From positions 924,001 to 988,000 of the forward strand of contig NZ_CP129016.1 of the NCBI RefSeq assembly GCF_020524085.2: DNA of 64,000 bases, read 5' to 3'. The notes beneath the pieces are model-generated. The model was not told the origin of the DNA. It worked only from the letters and a program-made list of their open reading frames with translations, and searched no databases. Position 1 is the first letter of the stretch. The number at the start of each line of letters is the position of its first letter. Origin of the DNA: Halobacillus litoralis (GTDB lineage: Bacteria; Bacillota; Bacilli; Bacillales; Halobacillaceae). Below are positions 29,201-38,933 of the stretch, one piece after another. Made by a program: the position numbers and the translations under genes.

Positions 29201-30484
29201 ATGTGGAAAAAACTAGCTGTCACAGCGATTTCCGTCGTAAGTATTGGTGTAGGGACGGCCTACGCCGAAAGTTCACTGCCGACGGTTTATCACGTATATA
29301 TAGATGAACAACATGTAGGTATGGTAGAAAATCAAGCTGAGGTCAAAGCAGAACTACGCGAGCGTATGGAAGAGGCAGAAAAAGATCACGAAGGATTGGA
29401 TCTCTCTTATATGGAAGAAGTCTCGTTCAAGGAGCAGAAAGTATTATCTGCGAAAGACGAATCCTCAGAGGTCATGGATTCGATTCAGAATGATTTAACC
29501 TTTGCTGCCGAGGTGGTACGCCTTTACATCAACGGGGAGCCTGTTGCCCATCTTCCGAATGAAGAGAAAGCCGAACAAGTCATAGAATCCATTAAACAGG
29601 AATATGTCGGAGAAGATGAACTTGAGGTTATAGAAAAAGGAACGCCTGAGCTGCCGGACGTCGGCGAAACGAAGGTTATGGATGTCGGCTTATCAGCTCC
29701 CGTCAAAATGGAAGAGGATCAGGTCGCGCTTTCGCAGGTTCATACGGTCGAAGAAGCAGTGTCCAAGGTGGAAGAAGGTCGTCATTATCCAAGCGATCAA
29801 TCTGAAACTTCATCTTTCATAGGGATGATGGCTAAATCAAAGAAGCCACTTGTGGATGTTGTACTCACGGAGAAAGAACGTAAGGAAGAAGAAATTCCCC
29901 ATAAAGTCCAAATAAAAAAGACGGATGAACTTTTTAAAGGTGAATCCAAAGTGAAGCAAGATGGGGAAGATGGAAAAAGAGAGCTGTTGATTGAACGAAC
30001 GTACCGAAATGGTGAAGAAACAAAAGAAGAGACAGTTGAAAAAGAAGTCGTCAAAGAACCGGTCAAGAAGATTGTTCTTCAGGGAACAAAGAAAGTCCCT
30101 TCTAAAGGTACCGGTGATTTCACATGGCCGGCCGTCGGTGGTGAAATTACAAGTAAGCAGGGAAAACGCTGGGGCCGTTATCATAAAGGCATTGATATTG
30201 CTGGTGTCTCTGATAAAACGATTAAGTCCGCTGACAATGGTAAAGTGGTAGAGGCTGGATATCGGAATAGCTTCGGAAATAAAGTTGTTATCGATCATGG
30301 GAATGGATACGAGACCATTTACGCTCATCTCTCCTCGATTGATGTCACAAAAGGACAGACTGTCAAAAAAGGGGAAAAGATCGGAGTCATGGGAACGACA
30401 GGGCATTCCACAGGTGTACACCTTCATTTTGAAGTCCATAAAGGAGGGGCACTTGAAAATCCTCTTTCCTACGTCTCCCCCTGA
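29201..30484 (+). CDS. Secreted M23 metallopeptidase with G5-like domain
   Basis: 427-residue exported cell-wall endopeptidase. The signal peptide ends near AYA (residue 22). A long charged middle region (Glu/Lys-rich, coiled-coil-like) includes a G5-type segment (KVQIKKTDELFKGESKVKQ). The C-terminal LytM/M23 domain has RYHKGIDIAG and HLHFEVHKGG, the zinc-binding His and Asp. It lies directly upstream of walR, the master wall regulator, a common Bacillaceae position, but has its own terminator. Confidence 0.92.
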   Translation: MWKKLAVTAISVVSIGVGTAYAESSLPTVYHVYIDEQHVGMVENQAEVKAELRERMEEAEKDHEGLDLSYMEEVSFKEQKVLSAKDESSEVMDSIQNDLTFAAEVVRLYINGEPVAHLPNEEKAEQVIESIKQEYVGEDELEVIEKGTPELPDVGETKVMDVGLSAPVKMEEDQVALSQVHTVEEAVSKVEEGRHYPSDQSETSSFIGMMAKSKKPLVDVVLTEKERKEEEIPHKVQIKKTDELFKGESKVKQDGEDGKRELLIERTYRNGEETKEETVEKEVVKEPVKKIVLQGTKKVPSKGTGDFTWPAVGGEITSKQGKRWGRYHKGIDIAGVSDKTIKSADNGKVVEAGYRNSFGNKVVIDHGNGYETIYAHLSSIDVTKGQTVKKGEKIGVMGTTGHSTGVHLHFEVHKGGALENPLSYVSP

Positions 30485-30488
30485 CCCT

Positions 30489-30521
30489 AACCGCTATGAT
30501 TCAATCATAGCGGTTTTTTCT
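30489..30521 (+). terminator. Terminator after M23 gene
   Basis: ACCGCTATGATT (30490-30501) and AATCATAGCGGT (30503-30514) followed by T6. Confidence 0.9.
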
Positions 30522-30755
30522 TTATCAAATCGCTATGGAATGCGAATGGTTTTCTCATTCCCCCTAAGCAAAGTATCAAAACTGCTGACAGTGAGTTGGA
30601 GTAAGATATAGTAAGAGGATTAAGAAATAGGCATGATAAAAATATAGGTGAAACGGCTGATTTCAAGAGAGCTTTATGGTGAAATAAGACATTTACCATT
30701 AAATAAGTTAAAATAAGAGAAAGAAAAGATGACGAGGAAAAGGATGTGACGTAAT

Positions 30756-31460
30756 ATGGCACAGAAAATTTTAGTGGTCGATGACGAAAAACCCATTGCG
30801 GATATATTGAAATTCAACCTAGAAAAAGAAGGTTATGAAGTCGTATGTGCATATGACGGAGATGAGGCGATTGCGAAAGCAGATGAAGAAGAGCCGGAAT
30901 TAATTCTTCTTGATATTATGCTGCCAAACAAAGACGGTAATGAAGTCTGCCGTGAAGTGAGGAAACGTCATAATATGCCGATCATAATGTTAACGGCCAA
31001 AGATGCAGAGATTGATAAAGTACTCGGACTGGAAATGGGGGCCGATGACTATGTGACCAAGCCCTTTAGCAATCGTGAATTGATTGCCCGGGTAAAGGCG
31101 AATCTGCGTCGTCAACAGCAGGAGCCTGAAGACAGTGCGCAGCAGACGAAGGATATTGAAATCGGCCGTCTGGCCATCCACCCGGATGCTTATACGGTAA
31201 CTCGTGACGGGAATCATATTGAATTGACTCACCGTGAGTTTGAACTTCTTCATTATCTTGCTCGTCATATCGGACAAGTCATGACTCGTGAACATTTGCT
31301 TGAGACTGTTTGGGGCTATGACTATTATGGGGACGTCCGTACCGTCGACGTAACGGTAAGACGCTTGCGTGAAAAAATTGAAGAGAATCCTAGTAACCCA
31401 ATGTGGATTGTTACCCGTCGCGGGGTTGGGTATTATTTGAGAAACCCAGAGCAGGATTAA
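30756..31460 (+). CDS. walR: Response regulator WalR
   Basis: 234-residue OmpR-family regulator of peptidoglycan hydrolase genes, essential in Bacillus. The receiver domain has DDEKP near residue 9, phospho-acceptor Asp in LILLDIMLP (about 53) and KPF (about 102); the winged-helix domain ends [12 protein letters not shown]. First gene of the conserved walRKHIJ operon; walK follows after 6 nt. Confidence 0.97.
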   Translation: MAQKILVVDDEKPIADILKFNLEKEGYEVVCAYDGDEAIAKADEEEPELILLDIMLPNKDGNEVCREVRKRHNMPIIMLTAKDAEIDKVLGLEMGADDYVTKPFSNRELIARVKANLRRQQQEPEDSAQQTKDIEIGRLAIHPDAYTVTRDGNHIELTHREFELLHYLARHIGQVMTREHLLETVWGYDYYGDVRTVDVTVRRLREKIEENPSNPMWIVTRRGVGYYLRNPEQD

Positions 31461-31466
31461 GTCTTT

Positions 31467-33305
31467 ATGAAAGAAGTGGGCTTCTTTCAGTCTGTTAGGC
31501 TGAAGCTGATTCTTGTATACATTTTGTTATTGTTATTGGGCATTCAGGTCATTGGTGTCTACTTTGTCGACCGGTTGGAAGAGCAGTTGGAAACGAACTT
31601 CACGAATTCCGTTGAAGGGCAGCTGAATTCATTAACCTACAGTTTGCAAAATGCGTTCAATACAGAGCGGGGAGAAGATTCGCTTCCTTTGAATGCAGAC
31701 CTACAAAGTCTTATTAATGATTTTAGCGACGATAACACAGACATTGGGAAACTCATGGTGGTCGACAATAACCAAAAAGTGCTTGCAGCTACGACAACAA
31801 GCGACCAGTCTCCCATAGGTAAAAAAGTGACGGACACCACGATTACGAAGGTGTTCTTGTTTGGAGAGGCTACAGAACCTGAACCCCGCCGGGAAGAGGG
31901 AACCAACAACCGTCTGTTCCGCGGAACGAACCCGATTACAGATGAGTCCGGGGATGAAATTGTCGGGGCTCTTTATTATGAAGTTTATATGAACGACATC
32001 TATGAACAACTCGGGGAAATCATCAGTATTTTCGCCAAAGGGACGGTCTTAGCTATAACGGTTACGGCTTTGCTCGGGATTTTGGTGGCTAGGACCATCA
32101 CGAAACCTCTGACAGAAATGAAACGACAGGCACAAGTCATGGCGACAGGGGACTTCTCCCAGAAGGTCGATGTAAAAGGTAATGATGAAATTGGACAGTT
32201 AGGCCATACCTTTAATGATTTGAACGATAAACTGAAGCTCGCTACTGCAACGACCGAGGGTGAGCGCCGGAAGCTTAGTTCTGTGCTTTCCAATATGTCA
32301 GATGGAGTTATTGCGACAGATCGTCTCGGCGCCATCACACTGATGAATGCCCCTGCCTCGAAATTAATTGGACAGACATTCGAGGAAGTCCAAGGACAAT
32401 CCCTTGTGGATGTTCTTGATTTGAATGATCAGGTTGAAAATATTTCTGAGGTGGAAGAAGCGGGTTCTATGATCATTGATTTAAGCAGTGACGATAACCA
32501 CCTTCTTCTGAAAGCCAACTTTTCTGTGGTTGAAGATGAAAACCATGACATGAATGGTTTTATTACGGTCATTAGTGATGTGACCGAACAACAACGTGTA
32601 GAAAAAGAAAGAAGAGAGTTTGTTTCGAATGTATCGCACGAACTACGTACACCGTTGACGACGATGCGGAGTTATATAGAAGCATTGAACGATGGAGCAT
32701 GGCAAGATCCTGATATCGCACCAAGATTCCTTGATGTGACTCAAAATGAGACAGATCGTATGATTCGTTTAGTGAACGACCTTTTACAGTTGACCAAAAT
32801 GGATCACAAAGAAACCAGCCTGATGAAAGAGCGTGTGGAGTTCGTCAGCTTCTTTGACCATATCATTGACCGTTTTGAAATGAACAAGAATGAAAAGGTA
32901 GAGTTCATTCGCAATTTGTCGAATAAGAAGATGTACGTATGGATGGACAAAGATAAGGTTACTCAAGTGCTGGATAACATCATCTCAAATGCCATCAAAT
33001 ACTCTCCAGAAGGTGGAAGTATACGGTTTAATGCCCATTCTACTAAGAAACAGCTGCGGGTGAGTATTACCGATGAAGGGATCGGAATGCCTCCGGACAC
33101 CGTTGATAAAATCTTTGATCGCTTTTATCGTGTCGATAAATCCCGTGCGAGAGAAATGGGAGGAACCGGACTGGGCCTCGCTATTGCCCGGGAAATGATT
33201 GAAGCTCATCATGGGAAAATTTGGGCGGAAAGCCGTGAAGGTAAGGGCACGACTGTCCACTTTACTTTACCGCTCATGAGTCAGAAGCGGAGGGGACAGT
33301 CATGA
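31467..33305 (+). CDS. walK: Sensor histidine kinase WalK
   Basis: 612-residue membrane kinase pairing with WalR. Membrane helices lie near 10-32 and 185-205 with an extracellular sensor domain between; then HAMP (RTITKPLTEMKRQAQVMATG), PAS (LSNMSDGVIATDRLGAITLMN), HisKA with FVSNVSHELRTPLTT and the HATPase domain with NAIKYSPEGG and GGTGLGLAIAREM. ATGA overlap with walH. Full family length. Confidence 0.97.
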   Translation: MKEVGFFQSVRLKLILVYILLLLLGIQVIGVYFVDRLEEQLETNFTNSVEGQLNSLTYSLQNAFNTERGEDSLPLNADLQSLINDFSDDNTDIGKLMVVDNNQKVLAATTTSDQSPIGKKVTDTTITKVFLFGEATEPEPRREEGTNNRLFRGTNPITDESGDEIVGALYYEVYMNDIYEQLGEIISIFAKGTVLAITVTALLGILVARTITKPLTEMKRQAQVMATGDFSQKVDVKGNDEIGQLGHTFNDLNDKLKLATATTEGERRKLSSVLSNMSDGVIATDRLGAITLMNAPASKLIGQTFEEVQGQSLVDVLDLNDQVENISEVEEAGSMIIDLSSDDNHLLLKANFSVVEDENHDMNGFITVISDVTEQQRVEKERREFVSNVSHELRTPLTTMRSYIEALNDGAWQDPDIAPRFLDVTQNETDRMIRLVNDLLQLTKMDHKETSLMKERVEFVSFFDHIIDRFEMNKNEKVEFIRNLSNKKMYVWMDKDKVTQVLDNIISNAIKYSPEGGSIRFNAHSTKKQLRVSITDEGIGMPPDTVDKIFDRFYRVDKSRAREMGGTGLGLAIAREMIEAHHGKIWAESREGKGTTVHFTLPLMSQKRRGQS

Positions 33306-34675
33306 AAAAAGAAACCATGAAGTCCGTCATTTTGGTGATTCTCATCGCCTTCAGCTTAGTGTTGACGGTAGCTCTTTGGACGTATCAGCCCGTGAATGAA
33401 ACCTTGGAAGAGGATGTGTTCATTGAAGACACGAAATTAGAAGAAATAGGATCAGAACGGTCCTTACCAAATCTGGTTCCTCCGGATGAAATTGTGTTTC
33501 ATGAGCAAAATTCTTATTTTACATTCAAAGATAATATCGATCGAACAGCTTTTTACCAAAAGCAGATGCAGCAGTGGAACTTATCCAATCTTGATTCAAG
33601 TCCAAGAACGATCAATGTCGATAACCACAGCGAGATTGTGGAAATTATTTTTCCTGCGCATCTGCCGGTCCAGGTGATCAGTGATATCTTTCAAGTGAAC
33701 GAAGGTGTTCCAATAGAGAACCTGCAGGCTAACTTCAATCGAATCTTCTTATTGCGTCATTCCCAAGAAGGAAGTGCTGCTTCAAGTGCTTCTTACGAGT
33801 TATGGTTTGTAAATAGTAATGATGAGGGAAGTGAAGTTACCCTTCAGGCAGATATCAGTGCAGCTTCTGGTGAACGTGCCATACAGGAAGTCGACAATAA
33901 AGATGAACTGGTGGAAATGTCACGTGTGGCAGATGTACTGCAGATTGAAGCCGAGGATGGAACGAATGCTTCTCACATTTACGTCCCTAAAAACCCTGTG
34001 AGTATGTCGGAATATGTTCTGCAAACAGGAGCTGTAAACGTAAAACCGATACAAAATGATATTTTTCCTTCTAACACACGGGTGTTCAAGTCCCGGACGA
34101 ATAGTGGGGAGAATATAACCAAAACATTCCAGAGAAGGTTAACGCAATATGATAAAAGAATGGAATATGATTTAACGATTCCTAACTCAGCAAATCAGAA
34201 AAACTTGACGGAATATGAATTGTTTGTCCAGAGTATGGAGGATATCAATAGTCATTTGGGTTGGACGAATGACTATCGTCTGAACTCGATCTTGAGTGGT
34301 CGTGATGAAGTTCGCTACCGCCTCTACTTTAATGACCGTCCTGTTCTTGAGAACGTAGAGACTTACAAGTTGGCAAGCATCCAGTTAAGTTATCAGCAAG
34401 GGCAGATCCAGGAATATGACCGCCCGCTTGTCCAGTACAGCAGCATTAATGAAAGTAAAACGAATCTTTTGTCCGGCGTAGAAGTCCTTTTGGATCTCCA
34501 AAAAGATGGGGAATTGGAAACGTCCAGAATCAGGGATCTGGAGATTATGTACACACTTGAAGAACAAAGGAGCGACTTGGTGTACAACTTGATTCCTGAA
34601 TGGTACATGTTGACAAACAGCGGTTGGACGAAAGTTTATCCAGAAGAAAGGTCTCAAAATGCAGAGGTTTCGTAA
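33302..34675 (+). CDS. walH: WalRK regulator WalH (YycH)
   Basis: 457-residue membrane-anchored protein (one N-terminal helix) of the YycH family. In the family, WalH and WalI form a complex with WalK at the membrane and modulate its activity. Placed between walK and walI, coupled to walK by ATGA. Identification rests on length, topology, the YWIL-type N-terminus (LIAFSLVLTVALWTYQPV) and position. Confidence 0.94.
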   Translation: MKKETMKSVILVILIAFSLVLTVALWTYQPVNETLEEDVFIEDTKLEEIGSERSLPNLVPPDEIVFHEQNSYFTFKDNIDRTAFYQKQMQQWNLSNLDSSPRTINVDNHSEIVEIIFPAHLPVQVISDIFQVNEGVPIENLQANFNRIFLLRHSQEGSAASSASYELWFVNSNDEGSEVTLQADISAASGERAIQEVDNKDELVEMSRVADVLQIEAEDGTNASHIYVPKNPVSMSEYVLQTGAVNVKPIQNDIFPSNTRVFKSRTNSGENITKTFQRRLTQYDKRMEYDLTIPNSANQKNLTEYELFVQSMEDINSHLGWTNDYRLNSILSGRDEVRYRLYFNDRPVLENVETYKLASIQLSYQQGQIQEYDRPLVQYSSINESKTNLLSGVEVLLDLQKDGELETSRIRDLEIMYTLEEQRSDLVYNLIPEWYMLTNSGWTKVYPEERSQNAEVS

Positions 34676-34689
34676 CGAGGAGGTAAAAC

Positions 34690-35604
34690 ATGCAGTGGGG
34701 TCAAATTAAAACATTATTTATCGTCAGTTTCCTAATCCTCGACCTTTTCCTGCTGCAGCAATTGTTAAGCAAGCAAGCGGAGGATGAAGTGGGGCAGATC
34801 TCCACTGTTGCTGAAAGCATTGAAACCGAACTGGAAGCGAACGACATTTCTATTGCGGATGGTGCGATCCCGGAGGAATTGCCAGAAGCTACCCCGATTG
34901 AATCAGAGAGTACGCATACGCTTCCTGATGATGTGATGAGTGAGATTGAAGGTATGGACGAGAGTGATAAAGAAATTGAGCTCAAAGAAGACAATCAGGT
35001 ATTACAAGTCACTTTTGATGAGCCGATCGAAGTGACAGAAGATACGATTCAGAGCGTAGTAACAGATATCGTACCTTTTGCGTCCCGTTATTCTTACTGG
35101 GGGTGGAACGAAGAGTCGGGTGCGGCTCTCTTTTTCCAGGCCAAAGACAATAAGACGGTTTATTTTAACAATAACGGATACTTGCTGTTGAATATTGTGG
35201 ATGGTGAAATAACGGGGTATGTCGCAACTTTGCTCGCTTTTGAAGAAGGGGAGTACTCTGGTCCTTCCGGTGATACGGAAGTCAATATCGAACCTTTAAG
35301 TGCGATTCGTATCCTGTTGAATAACGGTCTTATTGAGCCGGGAGATGAAATCACCTCGATGGATATTGGCTATCATACGAGTTACAGTCTGCCTGCCGGG
35401 GAAGAAAATGAAACACAAGTTTTCGCATCTACATGGAAAGTGACGGTGAACGGTGATCGTAATCATTTTCTCTACACTTTGGACGGGACAATCATTGAAT
35501 ACATCAATGAAGAAACTTTTATCTCAGATGTTAAAAGTGAATACGGCTTAAAAAGTGTGGAAGAAGAGCAAACGGCAGCCAATGAAAATAGAGAAACCAA
35601 TTAA
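34690..35604 (+). CDS. walI: WalRK regulator WalI (YycI)
   Basis: 304-residue membrane-anchored partner of WalH with one N-terminal helix ([21 protein letters not shown]) and an acidic extracytoplasmic domain. The conserved opening QWGQIKT.FI..FLILD is the YycI signature. GAGGAGG precedes the ATG. Position three in the wal accessory set. Confidence 0.95.
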   Translation: MQWGQIKTLFIVSFLILDLFLLQQLLSKQAEDEVGQISTVAESIETELEANDISIADGAIPEELPEATPIESESTHTLPDDVMSEIEGMDESDKEIELKEDNQVLQVTFDEPIEVTEDTIQSVVTDIVPFASRYSYWGWNEESGAALFFQAKDNKTVYFNNNGYLLLNIVDGEITGYVATLLAFEEGEYSGPSGDTEVNIEPLSAIRILLNNGLIEPGDEITSMDIGYHTSYSLPAGEENETQVFASTWKVTVNGDRNHFLYTLDGTIIEYINEETFISDVKSEYGLKSVEEEQTAANENRETN

Positions 35605-35618
35605 ATGGAGTGTATGGA

Positions 35619-36413
35619 ATGAGCATGAGATTTAGTGTACTTGCTTCAGGCAGTACGGGGAACGCATTCTATATTGAATCGGGAGAAGAGAGAATATTAG
35701 TGGATGCTGGCTTGAGTGGTAAGAAAATGGAAGGATTGCTTGATCAAGTGAACATCGATCCGCAATCGTTGTCACGAATCCTTGTCACTCATGAGCATAG
35801 TGATCACATCAAAGGTCTGGGTATCATGGCAAGACGCTACAACCTCCCTATCTATGCGAACGAAAAAACTTGGAATGCGATGGAAGGACAAATTGGTAAA
35901 CTTTCCATCGATCAGAAATTCCATTTTTCCATGGAGGAAACAAAGACATTCGGGGGGTTGGATGTAGAATCCTTTGCCGTCTCTCATGACGCGGCAGATC
36001 CTATGTTTTATACGTTTCATAAGGACGGGAAGAAGGTTGCCCTCGTCACCGACCTCGGTTATGTATCAGAACGGATTAAAAAGACAGTGGAAGGTGCTGA
36101 CGCCTACATTTTTGAATCGAATCATGATGTGAGCATGCTGCGAATGGGGCGTTACCCATGGAATGTGAAACGGCGTATTTTAGGGGATTCCGGTCACGTT
36201 TCAAATGAAGACTGTGCCCTCGCCCTCACTGATATCATTACGGACCAGACGAAAAGAATCTATCTTGCTCATTTGAGTCTGGATAATAATATGAAAGACC
36301 TTGCCCATATGTCTGTCAAAAATGTTTTGGAAGAGCGTGGAATTGAAGTGGGCAGCCACATTGAACTGCATGATACAGACCCACAGGAAGCTACACCAAT
36401 CTTTGAGGTTTAA
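35619..36413 (+). CDS. walJ: Metallo-beta-lactamase-fold hydrolase WalJ (YycJ)
   Basis: 264-residue MBL-fold exonuclease-type protein. Metal-binding [10 protein letters not shown] near residue 57 and VTDLGYV, ESNHDV and DSGHVSN are intact. Genetic work in other Firmicutes links it to coordination of replication, repair and wall growth. ATG 35619 gives [17 protein letters not shown], the family start; a GTG nine bases earlier is less likely. Confidence 0.95.
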   Translation: MSMRFSVLASGSTGNAFYIESGEERILVDAGLSGKKMEGLLDQVNIDPQSLSRILVTHEHSDHIKGLGIMARRYNLPIYANEKTWNAMEGQIGKLSIDQKFHFSMEETKTFGGLDVESFAVSHDAADPMFYTFHKDGKKVALVTDLGYVSERIKKTVEGADAYIFESNHDVSMLRMGRYPWNVKRRILGDSGHVSNEDCALALTDIITDQTKRIYLAHLSLDNNMKDLAHMSVKNVLEERGIEVGSHIELHDTDPQEATPIFEV

Positions 36414-36490
36414 AAGGTTTTAAATAGTAAAGAATAAGGAAACAGTACCTTAGAAATCTGAGAGCGTGAGAAAGGTAAGGTGAAAGAGGC

Positions 36491-37717
36491 GTGGGTTATT
36501 ATGATGATCATTCCCCTACCCGTCAGCAGAAGCAACAGCGCAGACGGTGGGTGATGCCGACAATAGTCGGAGGTATTCTTGGAGCCGTTCTTGTTTTATT
36601 GGCATTGCCTGCTTTGGTTCAGACAGAGTTGCTTCCTTATGATATGACGATCCCCGAAGATGAAAGTGGACTTGTTGAAGATGATCAGGGATTGACGGGT
36701 GGCACGACTAAAAATGTCCAGCTTGATGTAAATACCCAAATCACCGATGTCGTTGAAAAAGTGACTCCCTCCGTTGTAGGAGTCGTCAACTTGCAGACAC
36801 GTCAAGATTTTTGGCAGCAGGAAGGTGACTCCGCCCAACAGGCAGGAGTAGGATCCGGGGTTATTTATAAAAAGGAAGATGACACAGCTTATGTCGTGAC
36901 GAATAACCACGTCATTGAAGGGGCCAGTGAAATTGAAGTCGTCCTTGCCGATGAAACAAGGGTCAAAGCCCAGCTGATCGGTGGAGATTTATTTACCGAT
37001 CTGGCCGTTTTGAAAATGCCGGCTGATCAAGTCGATCAAGTCGCTGAGCTCGGCACTTCAGAAAACTTGAAAGTTGGTGAACCGGCCATCGCCATCGGCA
37101 ACCCGCTTGGTCTCAGTTTCGCAGGATCGGTCACTCAAGGAATCATCAGTGGTAAGGAACGGGCGATTCCTCAGGACTTCAATGGAGATGGAATGGAAGA
37201 CTGGCAGGCAGAAGTCATTCAAACGGATGCAGCCATAAACCCCGGAAACAGCGGTGGTGCCCTTATTAACATAGATGGTCAATTGATTGGCATTAACTCC
37301 ATGAAAATTGCTCAGTCTGCCGTTGAAGGCATCGGTTTTGCTATACCCATTGATTCAGCCAAACCAATCATTGATGAATTGGAACAATACGGGCAGGTAA
37401 ATCGTCCTTACATTGGTATTGAAGCCTATGGACTGAATGAGGTACCGACGTCCGAGTGGAACAATACGTTAAACCTCCCTCAAGATGTAGACGGCGGGTT
37501 ATATATCCGAAGCATCCGTCAAATGTCTCCAGCTGCTAAAGCAGGTCTTGAGCCATTGGATGTCATCACAGCCCTTGATGGAGAACCCGTTCGGGACATC
37601 ATTGACTTGCGTAAGTATTTATACAATGAAAAAGATCCAGGTGATGAGATGGAAATTACCTATTATCGTGACGGTGAGCAAGCAACCACCACTCTAACAC
37701 TGGGATCCCAAGAGTAA
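36491..37717 (+). CDS. htrC: HtrA-type S1C serine protease (YycK/HtrC)
   Basis: 408-residue membrane-anchored quality-control protease. Short cytoplasmic N-terminus, one membrane helix (about 22-42), trypsin-like domain with His in VTNNHVIEG, Asp in LFTDLAVL and Ser in NPGNSGGAL, then one PDZ domain (GGLYIRSI...GLEPLDVITALDGEPV). The start is GTG 36491 after AGGTGAAAGAGG. Position after walJ is conserved; a strong terminator ends the locus. Confidence 0.95.
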   Translation: MGYYDDHSPTRQQKQQRRRWVMPTIVGGILGAVLVLLALPALVQTELLPYDMTIPEDESGLVEDDQGLTGGTTKNVQLDVNTQITDVVEKVTPSVVGVVNLQTRQDFWQQEGDSAQQAGVGSGVIYKKEDDTAYVVTNNHVIEGASEIEVVLADETRVKAQLIGGDLFTDLAVLKMPADQVDQVAELGTSENLKVGEPAIAIGNPLGLSFAGSVTQGIISGKERAIPQDFNGDGMEDWQAEVIQTDAAINPGNSGGALINIDGQLIGINSMKIAQSAVEGIGFAIPIDSAKPIIDELEQYGQVNRPYIGIEAYGLNEVPTSEWNNTLNLPQDVDGGLYIRSIRQMSPAAKAGLEPLDVITALDGEPVRDIIDLRKYLYNEKDPGDEMEITYYRDGEQATTTLTLGSQE

Positions 37718-37724
37718 TTCACAC

Positions 37725-37756
37725 AAAAAGAGTATCCTCTATTGGATACTCTTTTT
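37725..37756 (+). terminator. Terminator of wal-htr locus
   Basis: AAAGAGTATCC (37727-37737) pairs with GGATACTCTTT (37744-37754), then T. Confidence 0.92.
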
Positions 37757-37799
37757 CACGGACAAAATTCGCTATAATTCTACGAAATACACCATGATG

Positions 37800-38032
37800 T
37801 TATCCACAGGCTGTGAATAGTATTCTGGATAAGTGTCATATATGGTAGTAGAAAATATGTTCGCCACCATATAGGTTCAGCAATTGTGTATATGTGGATA
37901 ATTTCCGTGGATAACCTGTTTATATTCAGGGGAAAGCTGTGAATATCAGAAAATTTACAAGGTTTGTGCATAAGTCTGTGGACAATTGTGGGTAACTATT
38001 TTCGTTAGTATGTATTTTCCACATGTGTATAA
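37800..38032. promoter_or_regulatory. Cluster of about twelve DnaA boxes
   Basis: Four exact matches to TTATNCACA: 37800-37808 (+), 37893-37901 (-), 37965-37973 (-), 38024-38032 (-). Eight one-mismatch sites: 37812-37820, 37824-37832, 37885-37893, 37906-37914, 37938-37946, 37977-37985, 37987-37995 (all -) and 38015-38023 (+). Ten of twelve face the same way. There is no gene in 37718-38123. This is not oriC (no dnaA/dnaN); it is best read as a DnaA-box cluster for DnaA titration or regulation. Confidence 0.8.
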
Positions 38033-38123
38033 ATATAAACAGGTTTCCTTACCATTTCTTATTGTTTTTCTTTGTTTGATTCCATCAAAAATTGTCTAAT
38101 GGTAACGAGAATCGAGAATTCTT

Positions 38124-38825
38124 TTAAGCGCTCTGTTTTGTTACTTTCTGGAGCTTAAATTTCTTGCGGTAGTGCCAATTGAACACGTAAATCAATGGAG
38201 TCAAAACGGCAGTGGGCAGCAACCATAGCCAAATGCTTATACTAGAAATATTCAACAAACGTGGAGCACCAAAGACGGTGAAGGCCGTAAGGGTCGCGAT
38301 CGAACAGCCGATTAAGTTTCCGAAATGCTCAAAATACCAGTGCATTTTATTTTTTGGTGGGGTCAGCCAATAATACAATTGTCCTCCGCCTAAAATGATC
38401 CCTAGGATAGGGAAGTATTGAAGCAATGGAAAGTCGAACATCCATCCGAATACCATGGTGATGGCTGACATTAGGATAAGCAGACCGGAAATTCCCAGAT
38501 CGTACACATTCCGGTGTTTTTCTGTACGTCGCTTAAAGCGCAGCACACGAATGCCCATCCATGCCGTTGCCGCACTTAATGTAGCAATGAAAAGCAGGAA
38601 AAAGGAAAAAGCTCGCGCTTCTGGTACGGTATAATCGAAAAAGATGCGATAAACTCCCATATATAAAGCTGTAGCCGCTACGGTGTACATGGCCGTCACG
38701 TAACCCCATCCGACTTTTCTGTGGATTTTTCCTCCTTTCTTCGTTACAAGAGGAATCCAAAAGATGATGAGAGCGCTGAATCCAGCGATGATATGGATGG
38801 TAAGCATAATTGAAAAGAAAAGCAT
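38124..38825 (-). CDS. DUF2306 membrane protein
   Basis: 233-residue protein with seven or so membrane helices. Its N-terminal histidine (TIHIIAGFSAL) and the HRKVGWGYV segment are typical of the DUF2306/YesC-like cytochrome-b-fold family; function unknown. Two ATGs are possible: 38843 is only two or three bases from AGGAGG, while 38825 has AAAGGAG eight bases before it and is preferred. Confidence 0.78.
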   Translation of the reverse strand: MLFFSIMLTIHIIAGFSALIIFWIPLVTKKGGKIHRKVGWGYVTAMYTVAATALYMGVYRIFFDYTVPEARAFSFFLLFIATLSAATAWMGIRVLRFKRRTEKHRNVYDLGISGLLILMSAITMVFGWMFDFPLLQYFPILGIILGGGQLYYWLTPPKNKMHWYFEHFGNLIGCSIATLTAFTVFGAPRLLNISSISIWLWLLPTAVLTPLIYVFNWHYRKKFKLQKVTKQSA

Positions 38826-38903
38826 AGGAATCGCTCCTTTCATAACCTCCTCCTATATATACGCTTTCCAAAAGCTTCACTCCTCTTTATTTACTAGATG
38901 TTT

Positions 38904-38932
38904 ACAAAAAAAGACCGGCTTGCGCCGGTCTC
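38904..38932 (-). terminator. Terminator of alanine symporter gene
   Basis: GACCGGC (38913-38919) and GCCGGTC (38924-38930) with the plus-strand A-run on the left serving as the U-run of the minus-strand transcript. Confidence 0.85.
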
Positions 38933-38933
38933 T

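Noticed and set aside
29837..30439. 200-residue minus-strand frame inside the M23 gene
   Set aside because: Antisense shadow; the plus strand encodes a complete M23 domain with intact zinc ligands.
37800..38032. DnaA-box cluster as the replication origin
   Set aside because: dnaA/dnaN are absent, no AT-rich unwinding element was identified beside it, and noc at the left edge places oriC upstream of the window.
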